Shown one piece after another: positions 1-11,070 of a stretch of 64,000 nt of DNA. Every line of letters begins with the position of its first letter. Positions within the stretch are counted from its first letter, which is position 1. The notes beneath the pieces were generated by a model. The model saw only the letters and a list, made by a program, of their open reading frames with translations, was not told the DNA's origin and ran no database searches. The stretch spans positions 101,038 through 165,037 of the forward strand of contig NZ_JAJHPU010000039.1 in the NCBI RefSeq assembly GCF_020831405.1. Direction: 5' to 3'. This stretch comes from Pseudomonas oryzagri (lineage in GTDB: Bacteria; Pseudomonadota; Gammaproteobacteria; Pseudomonadales; Pseudomonadaceae). A program made the translations under genes and the position numbers.

Positions 1-14
1 AAGGAGTGACCCCG

Positions 15-1031
15 ATGCTGATCATGCGCCCGGCCCGGATGGGCGACCTGCCCGAAGTCCAGCGCCTGGCGGCGGCCAGCCCGATCGGCGTCGCCTCCTT
101 GCCGGACGATCGCGAGCGGCTGGCCGAGAAGATTCGCGCCTCCGAGGCTTCGTTCGCCGCCGAAGTCGGCTACAACGGCGAGGAGAGCTACTTCTTCGTC
201 CTCGAGGACACCGCCAGCGGCAAGCTGCTCGGCTGCTCGGGGATAGTGGCGACCGCCGGCTTCTCCGAGCCGTTCTACAGCTTCCGCAACGAGACCTTCG
301 TGCACGCCTCGCGCGAGCTGAAGATCCACAACAAGATCCATGTGCTGTCGCTGTGCCACGACCTCACCGGCAACAGCCTGCTGACCAGCTTCTACGTGCA
401 GCCCGAGCTGCGCGGCACCCCCGCCGTCGAGCTCAACTCGCGCGCTCGCCTGCTGTTCGTCGCCAGCCATCCGGAGCGCTTCGCCGACGCCATGGTGGTC
501 GAGGTGGTCGGCTACAGCGACGCGGCCGGCGATGCGCCGTTCTGGGATGCCATCGGCCGCAACTTCCTCGCCATCGGTTACGCCGAGGCCGAGCGGTTGT
601 GCGGGATGAAGAGCCGCACCATGCTCGCCGAGCTGATGCCGAGCTACCCCATCTACGTGCCCCTGCTGCCGGACAGCGCCCAGGAGGGGATCGGCCAGGT
701 GCATCCCGACTCGCAGGAGGCGTTCGCCATCCTGATGCGCGAGGGCTTCGAGACCGAGCACTACGTCGACATCTTCGACGGCGGTCCCACCGTGCATGCG
801 CGCACCGCCAGTCTGCGCACGGTCGCCCAGAGCCAGCGGGCGACCGTGCGCCTCGGTGCGCCGGCGCCGGGCGGGCGTCCCCATCTGCTGGCCAACGAGC
901 AGGTGCAGGACTTCCGCGCCCTGCTCGCCGAACTGGACTGGGAGGCGGGCCAGCCGCTGATTCTGGCGCCGGCGCAGGCCGAGGCCCTGGGGGTCGGCGA
1001 GGGCGACAGCGTGCGCCTGGTGGCGCTATGA
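15..1031 (+). CDS. aruF: Arginine N-succinyltransferase, alpha-type subunit
   Basis: Transfers succinyl from succinyl-CoA to the alpha-amino group of arginine (or ornithine), the first step of the cytoplasmic arginine succinyltransferase pathway. The protein is about 338 residues, the family length, and the N-terminal region reads as AstA/AruF (SLPDDRERL near residue 30, SYFFVLEDTASGK, then HDLTGNSLLTSFY). The ATG at 15 is preferred over the GTG at 6 because AAGGAG at 1-6 lies 8 bases upstream of it. It is followed 64 bases later by its paralogue aruG, so the two probably form the heteromeric enzyme known from Pseudomonas aeruginosa. The upstream gene (aruC in P. aeruginosa) lies outside the window. 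Confidence 0.93.
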   Translation: MLIMRPARMGDLPEVQRLAAASPIGVASLPDDRERLAEKIRASEASFAAEVGYNGEESYFFVLEDTASGKLLGCSGIVATAGFSEPFYSFRNETFVHASRELKIHNKIHVLSLCHDLTGNSLLTSFYVQPELRGTPAVELNSRARLLFVASHPERFADAMVVEVVGYSDAAGDAPFWDAIGRNFLAIGYAEAERLCGMKSRTMLAELMPSYPIYVPLLPDSAQEGIGQVHPDSQEAFAILMREGFETEHYVDIFDGGPTVHARTASLRTVAQSQRATVRLGAPAPGGRPHLLANEQVQDFRALLAELDWEAGQPLILAPAQAEALGVGEGDSVRLVAL

Positions 1032-1095
1032 GCGGCTCTCGGGCACATCGACGTTTCGACACGCGGCCTTCTGCCGGCCGCGTTCTGGAGGAGTC

Positions 1096-2124
1096 ATGAT
1101 CGTTCGTCCCGTGCGCAGCAGCGACATGCCCGCGCTGATCGCCATGGCACGCAGCACCGGCGCCGGCCTGACCTCGCTGCCGGCCAACGAGGAGCGCCTG
1201 GCCCAGCGCATGGCCTGGGCGGAGCAATCCTTCCGCGGCCAGGCCGCGCGCGCCGACGCGGATTACCAGTTCGTCCTGGAGACCGACGAAGGCGAGGTGG
1301 TCGGCATCAGCGCCATCAACGGCGCGGTCGGTCTGCGCGAGCCCTGGTACAACTACCGGGTCGGCCTGACCGTGAGCGCCTCGCGCGAGCTGGGCATCCA
1401 CCGCGAGAACCCGACGCTGTTCCTGGCCAACGACCTGACCGGCAACACCGAGGTGTGCTCGCTGTTCCTCGACGCCAAGTACCGCCATAACGGCCTCAGC
1501 GGTCGCTTGCTGTCCAAGGCGCGTTTCCTGTTCATCGCCGAATTCCGCGAGTTGTTCGCCGACAAGGTGATCGCCGAGATGCGCGGCATCTCCGACGACA
1601 ACGCGCGCTCGCCGTTCTGGGAGAGTCTCGGTCGGCATTTCTTCAAGATGGAGTTCTCCCAGGCCGACTATCTCACCGGCGTCGGCAACAAGGCCTTCAT
1701 CGCCAAGCTGATGCCCAAGTTCCCGCTCTACACCTGTTTCCTCTCCGAGGAAGCGCGCGCGGTGATCGGCCGCGTGCACCGCGACACCGAGCCGGCGCTG
1801 ACCATGCTGCGCGCCGAGGGTTTCACCCACCAGGGCTACATCGATATCTTCGACGGCGGGGCGGCGCTGGAGTGCGAAACCGCCAACATCCGCGCCGTGC
1901 GCGAGAGCCAGACGCTGGTGCTGGCCATCGGCACGCCGGGCGACGAGGCGCCGCAGTTCCTCATCCACAACCGCAAGCGCGAGGATTGCCGCATCACCGT
2001 CGGTCAGGCGCGCGCGGCGTCCGGCGCGCTGGTGGTGGACGCCACCACGGCCCGCCGCCTGCGCCTCGCCGCCGGTGCCCAGGTGCGTGCCGTGCCGCTG
2101 TCGGCCCAGGTCGGCTGGCGCTGA
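1096..2124 (+). CDS. aruG: Arginine N-succinyltransferase, beta-type subunit
   Basis: AstA-family protein of 342 residues, paralogous to the gene before it. Shared blocks are a SLPANEERL motif, FVLETDEGEVVG, ASRELGIHRENPT, NDLTGNTEVCSLFLD and YIDIFDGG near residue 250. It is the second subunit of the enzyme making N2-succinylarginine. The ATG at 1096 follows GGAGGAGT. In P. aeruginosa aruD and aruB come next; here they do not, and the next gene is a small PA0900-like gene 97 bases on. Function is sure; which subunit is which follows from order. Confidence 0.93.
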   Translation: MIVRPVRSSDMPALIAMARSTGAGLTSLPANEERLAQRMAWAEQSFRGQAARADADYQFVLETDEGEVVGISAINGAVGLREPWYNYRVGLTVSASRELGIHRENPTLFLANDLTGNTEVCSLFLDAKYRHNGLSGRLLSKARFLFIAEFRELFADKVIAEMRGISDDNARSPFWESLGRHFFKMEFSQADYLTGVGNKAFIAKLMPKFPLYTCFLSEEARAVIGRVHRDTEPALTMLRAEGFTHQGYIDIFDGGAALECETANIRAVRESQTLVLAIGTPGDEAPQFLIHNRKREDCRITVGQARAASGALVVDATTARRLRLAAGAQVRAVPLSAQVGWR

Positions 2125-2221
2125 GGGCGCGGCCGTCCCGGCGGGGACTGGACGCGCCGGCGCAAATCCTTAAGCTGAGCGTCGTTTATCCTTTCCTGTC
2201 TGTCCTAGCGAGTCATTTCCT

Positions 2222-2521
2222 ATGCGCGAAAGCCTGCCCTTGATCCTCGAAGATGCCCACGGCGAACGTCGGGAAACCCATAGCGCGCGCGTCGCCGTGC
2301 GCCTCGAAGGCCGCGAGCTGTGGCTGGAGGCCGACGGTGCCGGTGGGGTGACCATCTATGCCGAGTCGTTGGAAGGCGAAGCCGAGATCCCGTTGCTGGT
2401 GGTGCGTCCCCAGGCGGTCAACCAGCTGTCGCTGAGCGTCGAACTGGAGGCGGCCGAGGCGCACGAGCACGAGGAAGAGCACGAGCACGGCGCCGATTGC
2501 GGCTGCGGCCACTCCCACTGA
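2222..2521 (+). CDS. Small protein with His/Cys-rich C-terminal tail (PA0900-like)
   Basis: 99 residues. The first 80 residues look like a compact beta-rich domain of no function I recognise. The last 20 hold a metal-binding-like tail with about seven His, several Glu and two Cys (HEHEEEHEHG, then CGCGHSH). It sits between aruG and aruE, the position of hypothetical PA0900 in P. aeruginosa, but the tail suggests binding of a metal such as nickel or zinc rather than a catabolic role. The ATG at 2222 begins a clean frame. Family assignment is by position and appearance only. Confidence 0.7.
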   Translation: MRESLPLILEDAHGERRETHSARVAVRLEGRELWLEADGAGGVTIYAESLEGEAEIPLLVVRPQAVNQLSLSVELEAAEAHEHEEEHEHGADCGCGHSH

Positions 2522-2589
2522 GGCGTCGTTCGTCCGGCGGTGTCGGCAGCTATGCTTGGGGTGACCTCCTGCCGTAGGACGTGCGCCTC

Positions 2590-3585
2590 ATGCTTGCCTT
2601 GGGCAAACTGCTCGAGCTGACCCTGGCCGGTCGCGAGCCGTCGGAAAAGATCCAGCTCTGCTCCTCGGGCGCGCGCCTGCAGTGGAAGATCGACGGCGTA
2701 TTGGAGGTCGATCCGCCGGCCGGGCACGACTCGGGCGTCGACCTGTTGTTGTCGGCCGGCATCCATGGCGACGAGATTGCGCCGGTCGAACTGCTCGAAC
2801 ACCTCCTGCACGCCATCGCCGCCTGTCGGCTGCAGCCGGCGGTGCGCCTGCTGGTGGTGCTGGGCAATCCGGCCGGCCTGCGCCGCGGCGAGCACTTCGT
2901 CGGCCACGACCTCAACCGCTTGTTCGGCGGCCTGCAGCCGGCGGTCAGCGGACCGGAGGCGTTGCGCGCGGTGGAGTTGGAGTTGCAGGCCGAGCTGTTC
3001 TTCAATCGCCCGCAGCGGCGGCGCTTGCATTACGACCTGCATACCACCCTGCGTCCCTCGCGTTTCGCCCGTTTCGCGCTGTGGCCCGCCAGCGCCGGGC
3101 CGCCCACCCGCGAGCAGCTCGCCCGCCTGGAAGGCGCCGGCCTGCAGGCCCTGCTGCTGCACAGCCGGACCCTCGGCACCTTCTGTGCCTTCACCGCCAG
3201 CCGCTTCGGCGCCGAGTCCCTGACCTTCGAAGTCTGCCCGCCAGCCGCGGGACAGGGCGTCGATCTGCAGCTACTGGAGGACTGGTTGCACGCGCTGATC
3301 GAAGGCCGCGAGCCGCCGACCACCGCGGGCGAGCCGCTGCAGCTGTTTCGTGTCGAGCGCGAGATCGTCAAGCACAGTCCGGAATTTCGCCTGCATCTGA
3401 ACGGCGTGCTGGATAACTTCGCCGAGCTGGTGCCCGGCAGCCTGCTGGCCGAGGACGCCAATGGTCAGAGCTGGTGGGTGAGCGAGCCCGGCGCGCGCCT
3501 GCTGTTCGCCAATCCCCAGGTCAAGGTGGGGCAGCGTGCCGGCCTCATCGTGGTGCCGGTCGGCGTCGACGAAGCCTGCTCCTGA
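2590..3585 (+). CDS. aruE: Succinylglutamate desuccinylase
   Basis: Zinc-dependent hydrolase that splits N-succinylglutamate into glutamate and succinate, last step of the arginine succinyltransferase pathway. About 331 residues. AstE/aspartoacylase motifs are visible: SAGIHGDE (zinc His and Glu, near residue 57), GHDLNRLFGG, and HYDLHTT (zinc His, near 145). The ATG at 2590 gives the family start MLALGKLLELTLAGREP; the in-frame GTG at 2581 lacks support. It is the third step-specific gene of the pathway in this window; aruD and aruB, needed for the middle steps, are not beside it. Confidence 0.92.
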   Translation: MLALGKLLELTLAGREPSEKIQLCSSGARLQWKIDGVLEVDPPAGHDSGVDLLLSAGIHGDEIAPVELLEHLLHAIAACRLQPAVRLLVVLGNPAGLRRGEHFVGHDLNRLFGGLQPAVSGPEALRAVELELQAELFFNRPQRRRLHYDLHTTLRPSRFARFALWPASAGPPTREQLARLEGAGLQALLLHSRTLGTFCAFTASRFGAESLTFEVCPPAAGQGVDLQLLEDWLHALIEGREPPTTAGEPLQLFRVEREIVKHSPEFRLHLNGVLDNFAELVPGSLLAEDANGQSWWVSEPGARLLFANPQVKVGQRAGLIVVPVGVDEACS

Positions 3586-3661
3586 GCGGTCTTGCCCGCG
3601 ATTGTCGATTCTTCCTCCTCGGAAAGCGCGCGTGCCGATGCAAGTCGGCGCGGGTTGTTTA

Positions 3662-3667
3662 TATAAT
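3662..3667 (+). promoter_or_regulatory. Candidate sigma-70 -10 box before alaS
   Basis: TATAAT, a perfect -10 hexamer, lies 72 bases before the alaS start codon in the aruE-alaS gap. I see no convincing -35 box at 16-18 bases, so this is a partial match. Confidence 0.4.
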
Positions 3668-3738
3668 GCCCGTCTTTGCCGGCAGTACGCGCGGCAGTCA
3701 GGCATTGCCGCTGAGGCACAGTTTCCCGAGACGAATTC

Positions 3739-6363
<2,625 letters not shown>

Positions 6364-6368
6364 TCTAT

Positions 6369-6407
6369 CCGGGGCCTGCCAGGCCAGCGGCTCTTGGCAG
6401 GCTCCGG
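6369..6407 (+). terminator. Hairpin after alaS, possible terminator or attenuating stem
   Basis: GCCTGCCA at 6374-6381 pairs with TGGCAGGC at 6395-6402, extended by flanking CCGG on both sides. There is no T-run after it, so it may be an mRNA-stabilising stem rather than an intrinsic terminator. Confidence 0.35.
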
Positions 6408-6454
6408 TCCGACATGTTTAATGAGCGACTTTTTCGCGGTTAGGCGGTATCCAA

Positions 6455-7690
6455 ATGGCATTGATCGTACAGAAATTCGGGGGCACTTCGGTCGGCAGCG
6501 TCGAGCGCATCGAGCAGGTGGCCGAGAAGGTGAAAAAGTTCCGCGCAGCGGGGCATGACATCGTGGTCGTGGTGTCGGCCATGAGCGGCGAGACCAACCG
6601 TCTGATCGATCTGGCCAAACAGGTCATGCCGCAGCCGGATCCGCGCGAGCTGGACGCCATCATCTCCACCGGCGAGCAGGTGACCATCGGTCTGCTGAGC
6701 ATGGCGCTGATCAAGCGCGGCGTGCCGGCGGTGTCCTTCACCGGCAATCAGGTACGCATCCTCACCGACAATGCCCACACCAAGGCGCGCATCCTCGATA
6801 TCGACGATCAGCGCCTGCGTGCCGAGCTGAATGCTGGCCGCGTGGTGGTGGTCGCCGGCTTCCAGGGCGTCGACGAGCAGGGCAACATCACCACCCTCGG
6901 TCGCGGCGGCTCCGACACCACCGGCGTGGCCCTGGCGGCGGCGCTCAAGGCCGACGAGTGCCAGATCTACACCGATGTCGACGGTGTCTACACCACCGAC
7001 CCGCGCGTGGTGGCCAAGGCCCAGCGTCTGGAAAAGATCACCTTCGAGGAAATGCTGGAAATGGCCAGCCTCGGCTCCAAGGTGCTGCAGATCCGCTCGG
7101 TGGAATTCGCCGGCAAGTACAACGTTCCGCTGCGCGTGCTGCACAGCTTCCAGGAGGGTCCGGGCACCCTCATTACCATCGATGAAGAGGAATCCATGGA
7201 ACAGCCGATCATCTCCGGCATCGCCTTCAACCGCGACGAAGCCAAGCTGACCATCCGTGGCGTGCCGGACACCCCCGGCGTGGCGTTCAAGATTCTCGGT
7301 CCGATCAGCGCCGCCAACATCGAGGTGGACATGATCGTGCAGAACGTGGCGCACGATAACACCACCGACTTCACCTTCACCGTGCATCGCAACGAGTACG
7401 AGAAGGCGCTCGCCGTCCTCAAGCAGACCGCCGAGTCGATCGGTGCCCGCGAGGTGTCCGGCGACACCAACATCGCCAAGGTGTCCATCGTCGGTGTCGG
7501 CATGCGCTCCCACGCCGGCGTCGCCAGCCGCATGTTCGAGGCGCTGGCCAAGGAGAACATCAACATCCAGATGATCTCCACCTCGGAGATCAAGGTCAGC
7601 GTGGTCGTCGAGGAGAAATACCTCGAGCTGGCCGTGCGTGCCCTGCACACCGCTTTCGATCTGGACGCCCCGGCCCGACAGGGCGAGTGA
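6455..7690 (+). CDS. lysC: Aspartokinase
   Basis: Phosphorylates aspartate at the head of the lysine, threonine and methionine pathway. 411 residues. The kinase domain opens with VQKFGGTSVGS and includes GRGGSDTT near residue 150. Two C-terminal ACT regulatory domains start near residue 265 and would bind lysine/threonine. An in-frame ATG at 7196 sits 6 bases after an AGAGGA ribosome-binding sequence and would give a 164-residue protein made only of the ACT domains, as in the alpha/beta aspartokinases of Bacillus and Corynebacterium; this is inference. A strong terminator follows at 7703. Confidence 0.97.
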   Translation: MALIVQKFGGTSVGSVERIEQVAEKVKKFRAAGHDIVVVVSAMSGETNRLIDLAKQVMPQPDPRELDAIISTGEQVTIGLLSMALIKRGVPAVSFTGNQVRILTDNAHTKARILDIDDQRLRAELNAGRVVVVAGFQGVDEQGNITTLGRGGSDTTGVALAAALKADECQIYTDVDGVYTTDPRVVAKAQRLEKITFEEMLEMASLGSKVLQIRSVEFAGKYNVPLRVLHSFQEGPGTLITIDEEESMEQPIISGIAFNRDEAKLTIRGVPDTPGVAFKILGPISAANIEVDMIVQNVAHDNTTDFTFTVHRNEYEKALAVLKQTAESIGAREVSGDTNIAKVSIVGVGMRSHAGVASRMFEALAKENINIQMISTSEIKVSVVVEEKYLELAVRALHTAFDLDAPARQGE

Positions 7691-7702
7691 CGCCTCCCGA
7701 AC

Positions 7703-7728
7703 AAAAGGCGCGGACTTCCGCGCCTTTT
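7703..7728 (+). terminator. Rho-independent terminator of lysC
   Basis: AAAAGGCGCGG at 7703-7713 pairs perfectly with CCGCGCCTTTT at 7718-7728 around a 4-base loop, followed by a T-rich stretch. Separates lysC from csrA. Confidence 0.85.
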
Positions 7729-7872
7729 GTCGTTTTTGGTCTGGCGAAAGACTTTTATTCCGTCGGAGCTGGTCAATACTTTGGCAACAGCCTGGCGACT
7801 TCGGGTTGCGCAGGCCTTTAGCCGTTTTTCTTGCAGACAGCTGTCCTGAAACATACGTAAAGGAGAAAAGGA

Positions 7873-8058
7873 ATGCTTATTCTGACTCGCCGGGTGGGTG
7901 AGACCCTGATGGTTGGTGACGACGTGACTGTGACCGTGCTAGGCGTGAAGGGGAATCAGGTACGTATCGGCGTCAACGCTCCCAAGGAAGTCGCGGTGCA
8001 TCGCGAGGAAATCTACCAGCGCATCCAGAAGGAGAAGGACGAAGAACCAAGCCATTGA
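7873..8058 (+). CDS. csrA: Carbon storage regulator CsrA/RsmA
   Basis: 61-residue RNA-binding protein that binds GGA motifs in mRNA leaders to control translation and stability. The sequence begins [16 protein letters not shown], contains [24 protein letters not shown] and ends in a short charged tail, all typical. The ATG follows AAAGGAGAAAAGG. It has its own leader of about 140 bases after the lysC terminator, and tRNA-Ser follows, as in P. aeruginosa around rsmA. Confidence 0.97.
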   Translation: MLILTRRVGETLMVGDDVTVTVLGVKGNQVRIGVNAPKEVAVHREEIYQRIQKEKDEEPSH

Positions 8059-8087
8059 TTTTTTTTCGATTTTTTATCGAATGAGGC

Positions 8088-8116
8088 TTTGCAAGCGGGG
8101 TTGGCTTGGGTATAGT
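8088..8116 (+). promoter_or_regulatory. Candidate sigma-70 promoter of the tRNA-Ser/tRNA-Arg array
   Basis: TTTGCA at 8088-8093 and TATAGT at 8111-8116 are separated by 17 bases. The predicted start near 8123 is about 8 bases before the tRNA-Ser gene, a good arrangement for a stable RNA promoter. Confidence 0.55.
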
Positions 8117-8130
8117 ACGCCCCGTGTTGC

Positions 8131-8223
<93 letters not shown>

Positions 8224-8286
8224 GTTCTTTTCTCCTCAGCCTGTCAGGCTGGTGGAGTGACAGCCTGGCAAGACAGGCAGCCCTGC

Positions 8287-8363
8287 GCACTCATAGCTCA
8301 GCTGGATAGAGTACCCGGCTACGAACCGGGCGGTCGGAGGTTCGAATCCTCCTGAGTGCGCCA
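8287..8363 (+). tRNA. tRNA-Arg(ACG), copy 1
   Basis: 77 bases with encoded CCA. Acceptor stem GCACTCA pairs with TGAGTGC; the anticodon loop CTACGAA gives ACG. First of three identical copies. Confidence 0.95.
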
Positions 8364-8431
8364 TTTTCAGGATTGCATGGCTTGTGCCGTTCGGTCCGAA
8401 CCAGCGGTGAACTGGTCAAGCACCACCCCGC

Positions 8432-8508
8432 GCACTCATAGCTCAGCTGGATAGAGTACCCGGCTACGAACCGGGCGGTCGGAGGTTCGAATCCTCCTGA
8501 GTGCGCCA
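8432..8508 (+). tRNA. tRNA-Arg(ACG), copy 2
   Basis: Identical in all 77 bases to the copy at 8287. The spacer between copies 1 and 2 is similar, not identical, to that between copies 2 and 3, which suggests duplication of a unit of about 145 bases. Confidence 0.95.
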
Positions 8509-8572
8509 TTTTAGAGGTTGCGTCATCTGGCGGCGGCCTCAAACCAGAGGTGATCTGGCTAAACATCACAAC

Positions 8573-8649
8573 GCACTCATAGCTCAGCTGGATAGAGTAC
8601 CCGGCTACGAACCGGGCGGTCGGAGGTTCGAATCCTCCTGAGTGCGCCA
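8573..8649 (+). tRNA. tRNA-Arg(ACG), copy 3
   Basis: Identical to the two preceding copies. Last gene of the array; a strong terminator begins 8 bases later. Confidence 0.95.
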
Positions 8650-8656
8650 TACCCAA

Positions 8657-8686
8657 AGGGCCTGCAGCGATGCAGGCCCTTTTTTT
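8657..8686 (+). terminator. Rho-independent terminator of the tRNA array
   Basis: AGGGCCTGCA at 8657-8666 pairs with TGCAGGCCCT at 8671-8680 around GCGA, followed at once by a run of T. Confidence 0.9.
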
Positions 8687-8928
8687 CGTACGCCGCGAGG
8701 CTGCCGGACAGGCAGCACGCGGCGATCGATGCCGCTCCCGCCGGCGATTTGTTGCTCGTGGCGGGGCGGCCGAATGGTAACATTACACCTATCGCCCCCA
8801 GTGGGTTGTGTGGACATCCAGCCATGGACTTACCCAGTAGTCATACCGAACCGCGATTGTTCGTCTGCATCTTGAAAGATTGATCGCCCTTGGCGCGCGT
8901 CCCGCCGCTGGGGGACAGGGAGTGCGCA

Positions 8929-10371
8929 ATGACTGAAGCAGAAGCCAAGAAGCCTCAGGAAAGCCTGCAGGACCGCCTGGCCCAGGTGGTCGATCTGCTC
9001 CACCGCCACCGCCTGGTGGAAGGCCTGGCCCACCGCCAGGAAGGGGAGCACCAGGAGCTGGTCGAGAGCCTGGTCCACCGTCAGAACCTGGCCGAGCTGC
9101 AACGCAAGCTCGAGGATCTGCACCCCGCCGATATCGCCCACATCCTTGAAGCCTTGCCGCTGGAAGACCGCCTGAGCGTCTGGCAACTGGTCAAGGCCGA
9201 GCGCGACGGCGACATCCTCCTCGAAGTGTCCGACGCGGTGCGCGAGTCGCTGATCGCCGACATGGACGATCACGAGATCCTCGCCGCTACCCGCGACCTG
9301 GATGCCGACGAGCTGGCCGACCTGGCGCCGGAACTGCCGCGCGACGTGGTCCACGAGCTGATGGAGTCGCTCGACGCCCAGCAACGCGAGCGGGTGCGCT
9401 CGGCGCTGTCCTACGAGGAGGACCAGGTCGGCGCGCTGATGGACTTCGAGATGGTCACCATCCGCGACGATGTGACCCTCGAGGTGGTGCTGCGCTACCT
9501 GCGCCGGCTCAAGGAGCTGCCCGGTCACACCGACAAGCTGTTCGTGGTCGACTACGACGGCATCCTGCAGGGGGTGCTGCCGATCAAGCGTCTGCTGGTC
9601 AACGACCCCGACAAGAAGGTGGCCGAGGTGATGGCCACCGACCCGGTGACTTTCCACCCCGACGAGGACGCCTACGACGCGGCCCAGGCCTTCGAGCGCT
9701 ACGACCTGATTTCCGCGCCGGTGGTGGATCGCAACGACAAGCTGATCGGCCGCCTGACTATCGACGAGATGGTCGACCTGATCCGTGAGGAAAGCGAAAC
9801 CGAAGTGCTCAACATGGCCGGTCTGCGCGAGGAAGAGGACATCTTCGCCTCGGTGTGGAAGTCGCTGCGCAACCGTTGGGCCTGGCTGGCGATCAACCTG
9901 ATCACCGCCTTCGTCGCCTCGCGGGTGATCGGTCTGTTCGAGGGTTCGATCGAGAAGCTGGTCGCCCTGGCCGCGCTGATGCCGATCGTCGCCGGCATCG
10001 GCGGCAACTCCGGCAACCAGACCATCACCATGATCGTGCGCGCCATGGCGCTGGATCAGGTGGGTACCGGCAACACCGTACGGCTGCTGCGCAAGGAGCT
10101 GGGGGTGGCGCTGATCAACGGTGTGGTGTGGGGTGGGGTGATCGGCGGCGTCGCCTGGTATCTGTACGGCAGCTGGTCGCTGGGTGCGGTGATGACCGGC
10201 GCCATGACCCTCAACCTGCTGCTCGCCGCGCTGGTGGGGGTGCTGATTCCGATGACCCTGCTGCGTCTCGGACGCGACCCGGCGATGGGCGCCAGCGTGA
10301 TGATCACCGCGGTCACCGACAGTGGCGGCTTCTTCATCTTCCTTGGCCTGGCGACCCTGTTCCTCATGTAG
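8929..10371 (+). CDS. mgtE: Magnesium transporter MgtE
   Basis: Inner-membrane Mg2+ channel gated by cytoplasmic magnesium. 480 residues. In order: MgtE N-domain of superhelical repeats (about 30-130), two CBS domains (about 140-270), a connecting plug helix, and five membrane segments from about residue 317, with the conserved GIGGNSGNQ near residue 363. The ATG at 8929 is chosen over an upstream TTG at 8890 because it follows GACAGGGAGTG and matches the family start MTEAEAKK. It matches the MgtE gene that follows csrA and tRNAs in P. aeruginosa. Confidence 0.95.
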   Translation: MTEAEAKKPQESLQDRLAQVVDLLHRHRLVEGLAHRQEGEHQELVESLVHRQNLAELQRKLEDLHPADIAHILEALPLEDRLSVWQLVKAERDGDILLEVSDAVRESLIADMDDHEILAATRDLDADELADLAPELPRDVVHELMESLDAQQRERVRSALSYEEDQVGALMDFEMVTIRDDVTLEVVLRYLRRLKELPGHTDKLFVVDYDGILQGVLPIKRLLVNDPDKKVAEVMATDPVTFHPDEDAYDAAQAFERYDLISAPVVDRNDKLIGRLTIDEMVDLIREESETEVLNMAGLREEEDIFASVWKSLRNRWAWLAINLITAFVASRVIGLFEGSIEKLVALAALMPIVAGIGGNSGNQTITMIVRAMALDQVGTGNTVRLLRKELGVALINGVVWGGVIGGVAWYLYGSWSLGAVMTGAMTLNLLLAALVGVLIPMTLLRLGRDPAMGASVMITAVTDSGGFFIFLGLATLFLM

Positions 10372-10382
10372 CGAGTCCCGGC

Positions 10383-10418
10383 AACGAAAAAGCCGCCAGA
10401 AATGGCGGCTTTTTCGTT
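10383..10418. terminator. Bidirectional terminator between mgtE and the AmrZ-like gene
   Basis: AACGAAAAAGCCGCC pairs with GGCGGCTTTTTCGTT. A-runs on one side and T-runs on the other make it work on both strands for the two convergent genes. Confidence 0.88.
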
Positions 10419-10427
10419 GGCGAGGAA

Positions 10428-10751
10428 TCAGTTTTCCTGATTGGCGGCGCTGTGGCCGAGCAGCGCGATCAGCGCACTCTGCTGGGGTTGCGGCAGCTGA
10501 CGAAAATGCAGCAGCAACTCGCGCTCGTGCGGGTGCAGGTCGCCGTGGGCCGGTGCAGCGAAGCTCTCATGGAGCAGATTCAGATTGCCTTCGGCGATCA
10601 GGGTCTTCTCCAGACGGGCGATGATTTCCGAATTCATGCTGCGATGAGAGTGGCGGGCCACTTCGGCGATGCGCGCGCGCATGCCCTCCGGAAGGCGGAC
10701 GACAAACTTGTCGGCGCTCCGACTGGAGCGGGAGGGGAGGCTCTGTTTCAT
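10428..10751 (-). CDS. Ribbon-helix-helix regulator, AmrZ/AlgZ family
   Basis: 107 residues. An Arc-type ribbon-helix-helix domain covers about residues 13-60: [20 protein letters not shown] then [13 protein letters not shown], almost identical in pattern to Pseudomonas AmrZ (AlgZ), which controls alginate, motility and c-di-GMP genes. The C-terminal half ([15 protein letters not shown]) also resembles the AmrZ oligomerisation domain. It is convergent with mgtE. I cannot tell whether it is the orthologue or a paralogue, so no symbol is given. Confidence 0.85.
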   Translation of the reverse strand: MKQSLPSRSSRSADKFVVRLPEGMRARIAEVARHSHRSMNSEIIARLEKTLIAEGNLNLLHESFAAPAHGDLHPHERELLLHFRQLPQPQQSALIALLGHSAANQEN

Positions 10752-11070
10752 GGGCTGTCGATAACCGGTTTATCAGTGGGTTCTCTGATCGAGATATAGA
10801 AGTAGCAGGGTTATGACCACGCTCGATCGGTTCCGTTCATCTCGTCCGCTTCGACCCGCCGCGTTCGAAGTCCAAGTTCGATCCTTGAGCAGGGGTTCGT
10901 GGGCGTGGCGGCAGTGTGACCGCTGACCATGCCCCTGGCCAGTTGCCCGTCCCGAAATTGCGATTGATTCTGCATTGCTGGCCTGCCGCGCTCTGTGCCG
11001 GGCTCGATGGCGGCGGCGCTGCGCGGGGCATGACAACTCGTCCCCCGTCGTTTAACATCGCCCGCCGAAT
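10752..11070. other. 319-base gap between the AmrZ-like gene and tRNA-Arg(CCT)
   Basis: Holds the minus-strand leader of the AmrZ-like gene and the upstream region of the tRNA. I see no convincing coding frame, and no clear -35/-10 pair for the tRNA beyond AT-richer DNA near 11050-11060. Confidence 0.6.

Noticed and set aside
8059..8087. Terminator after csrA
   Set aside because: T-rich with only a weak 6-pair stem; not convincing.
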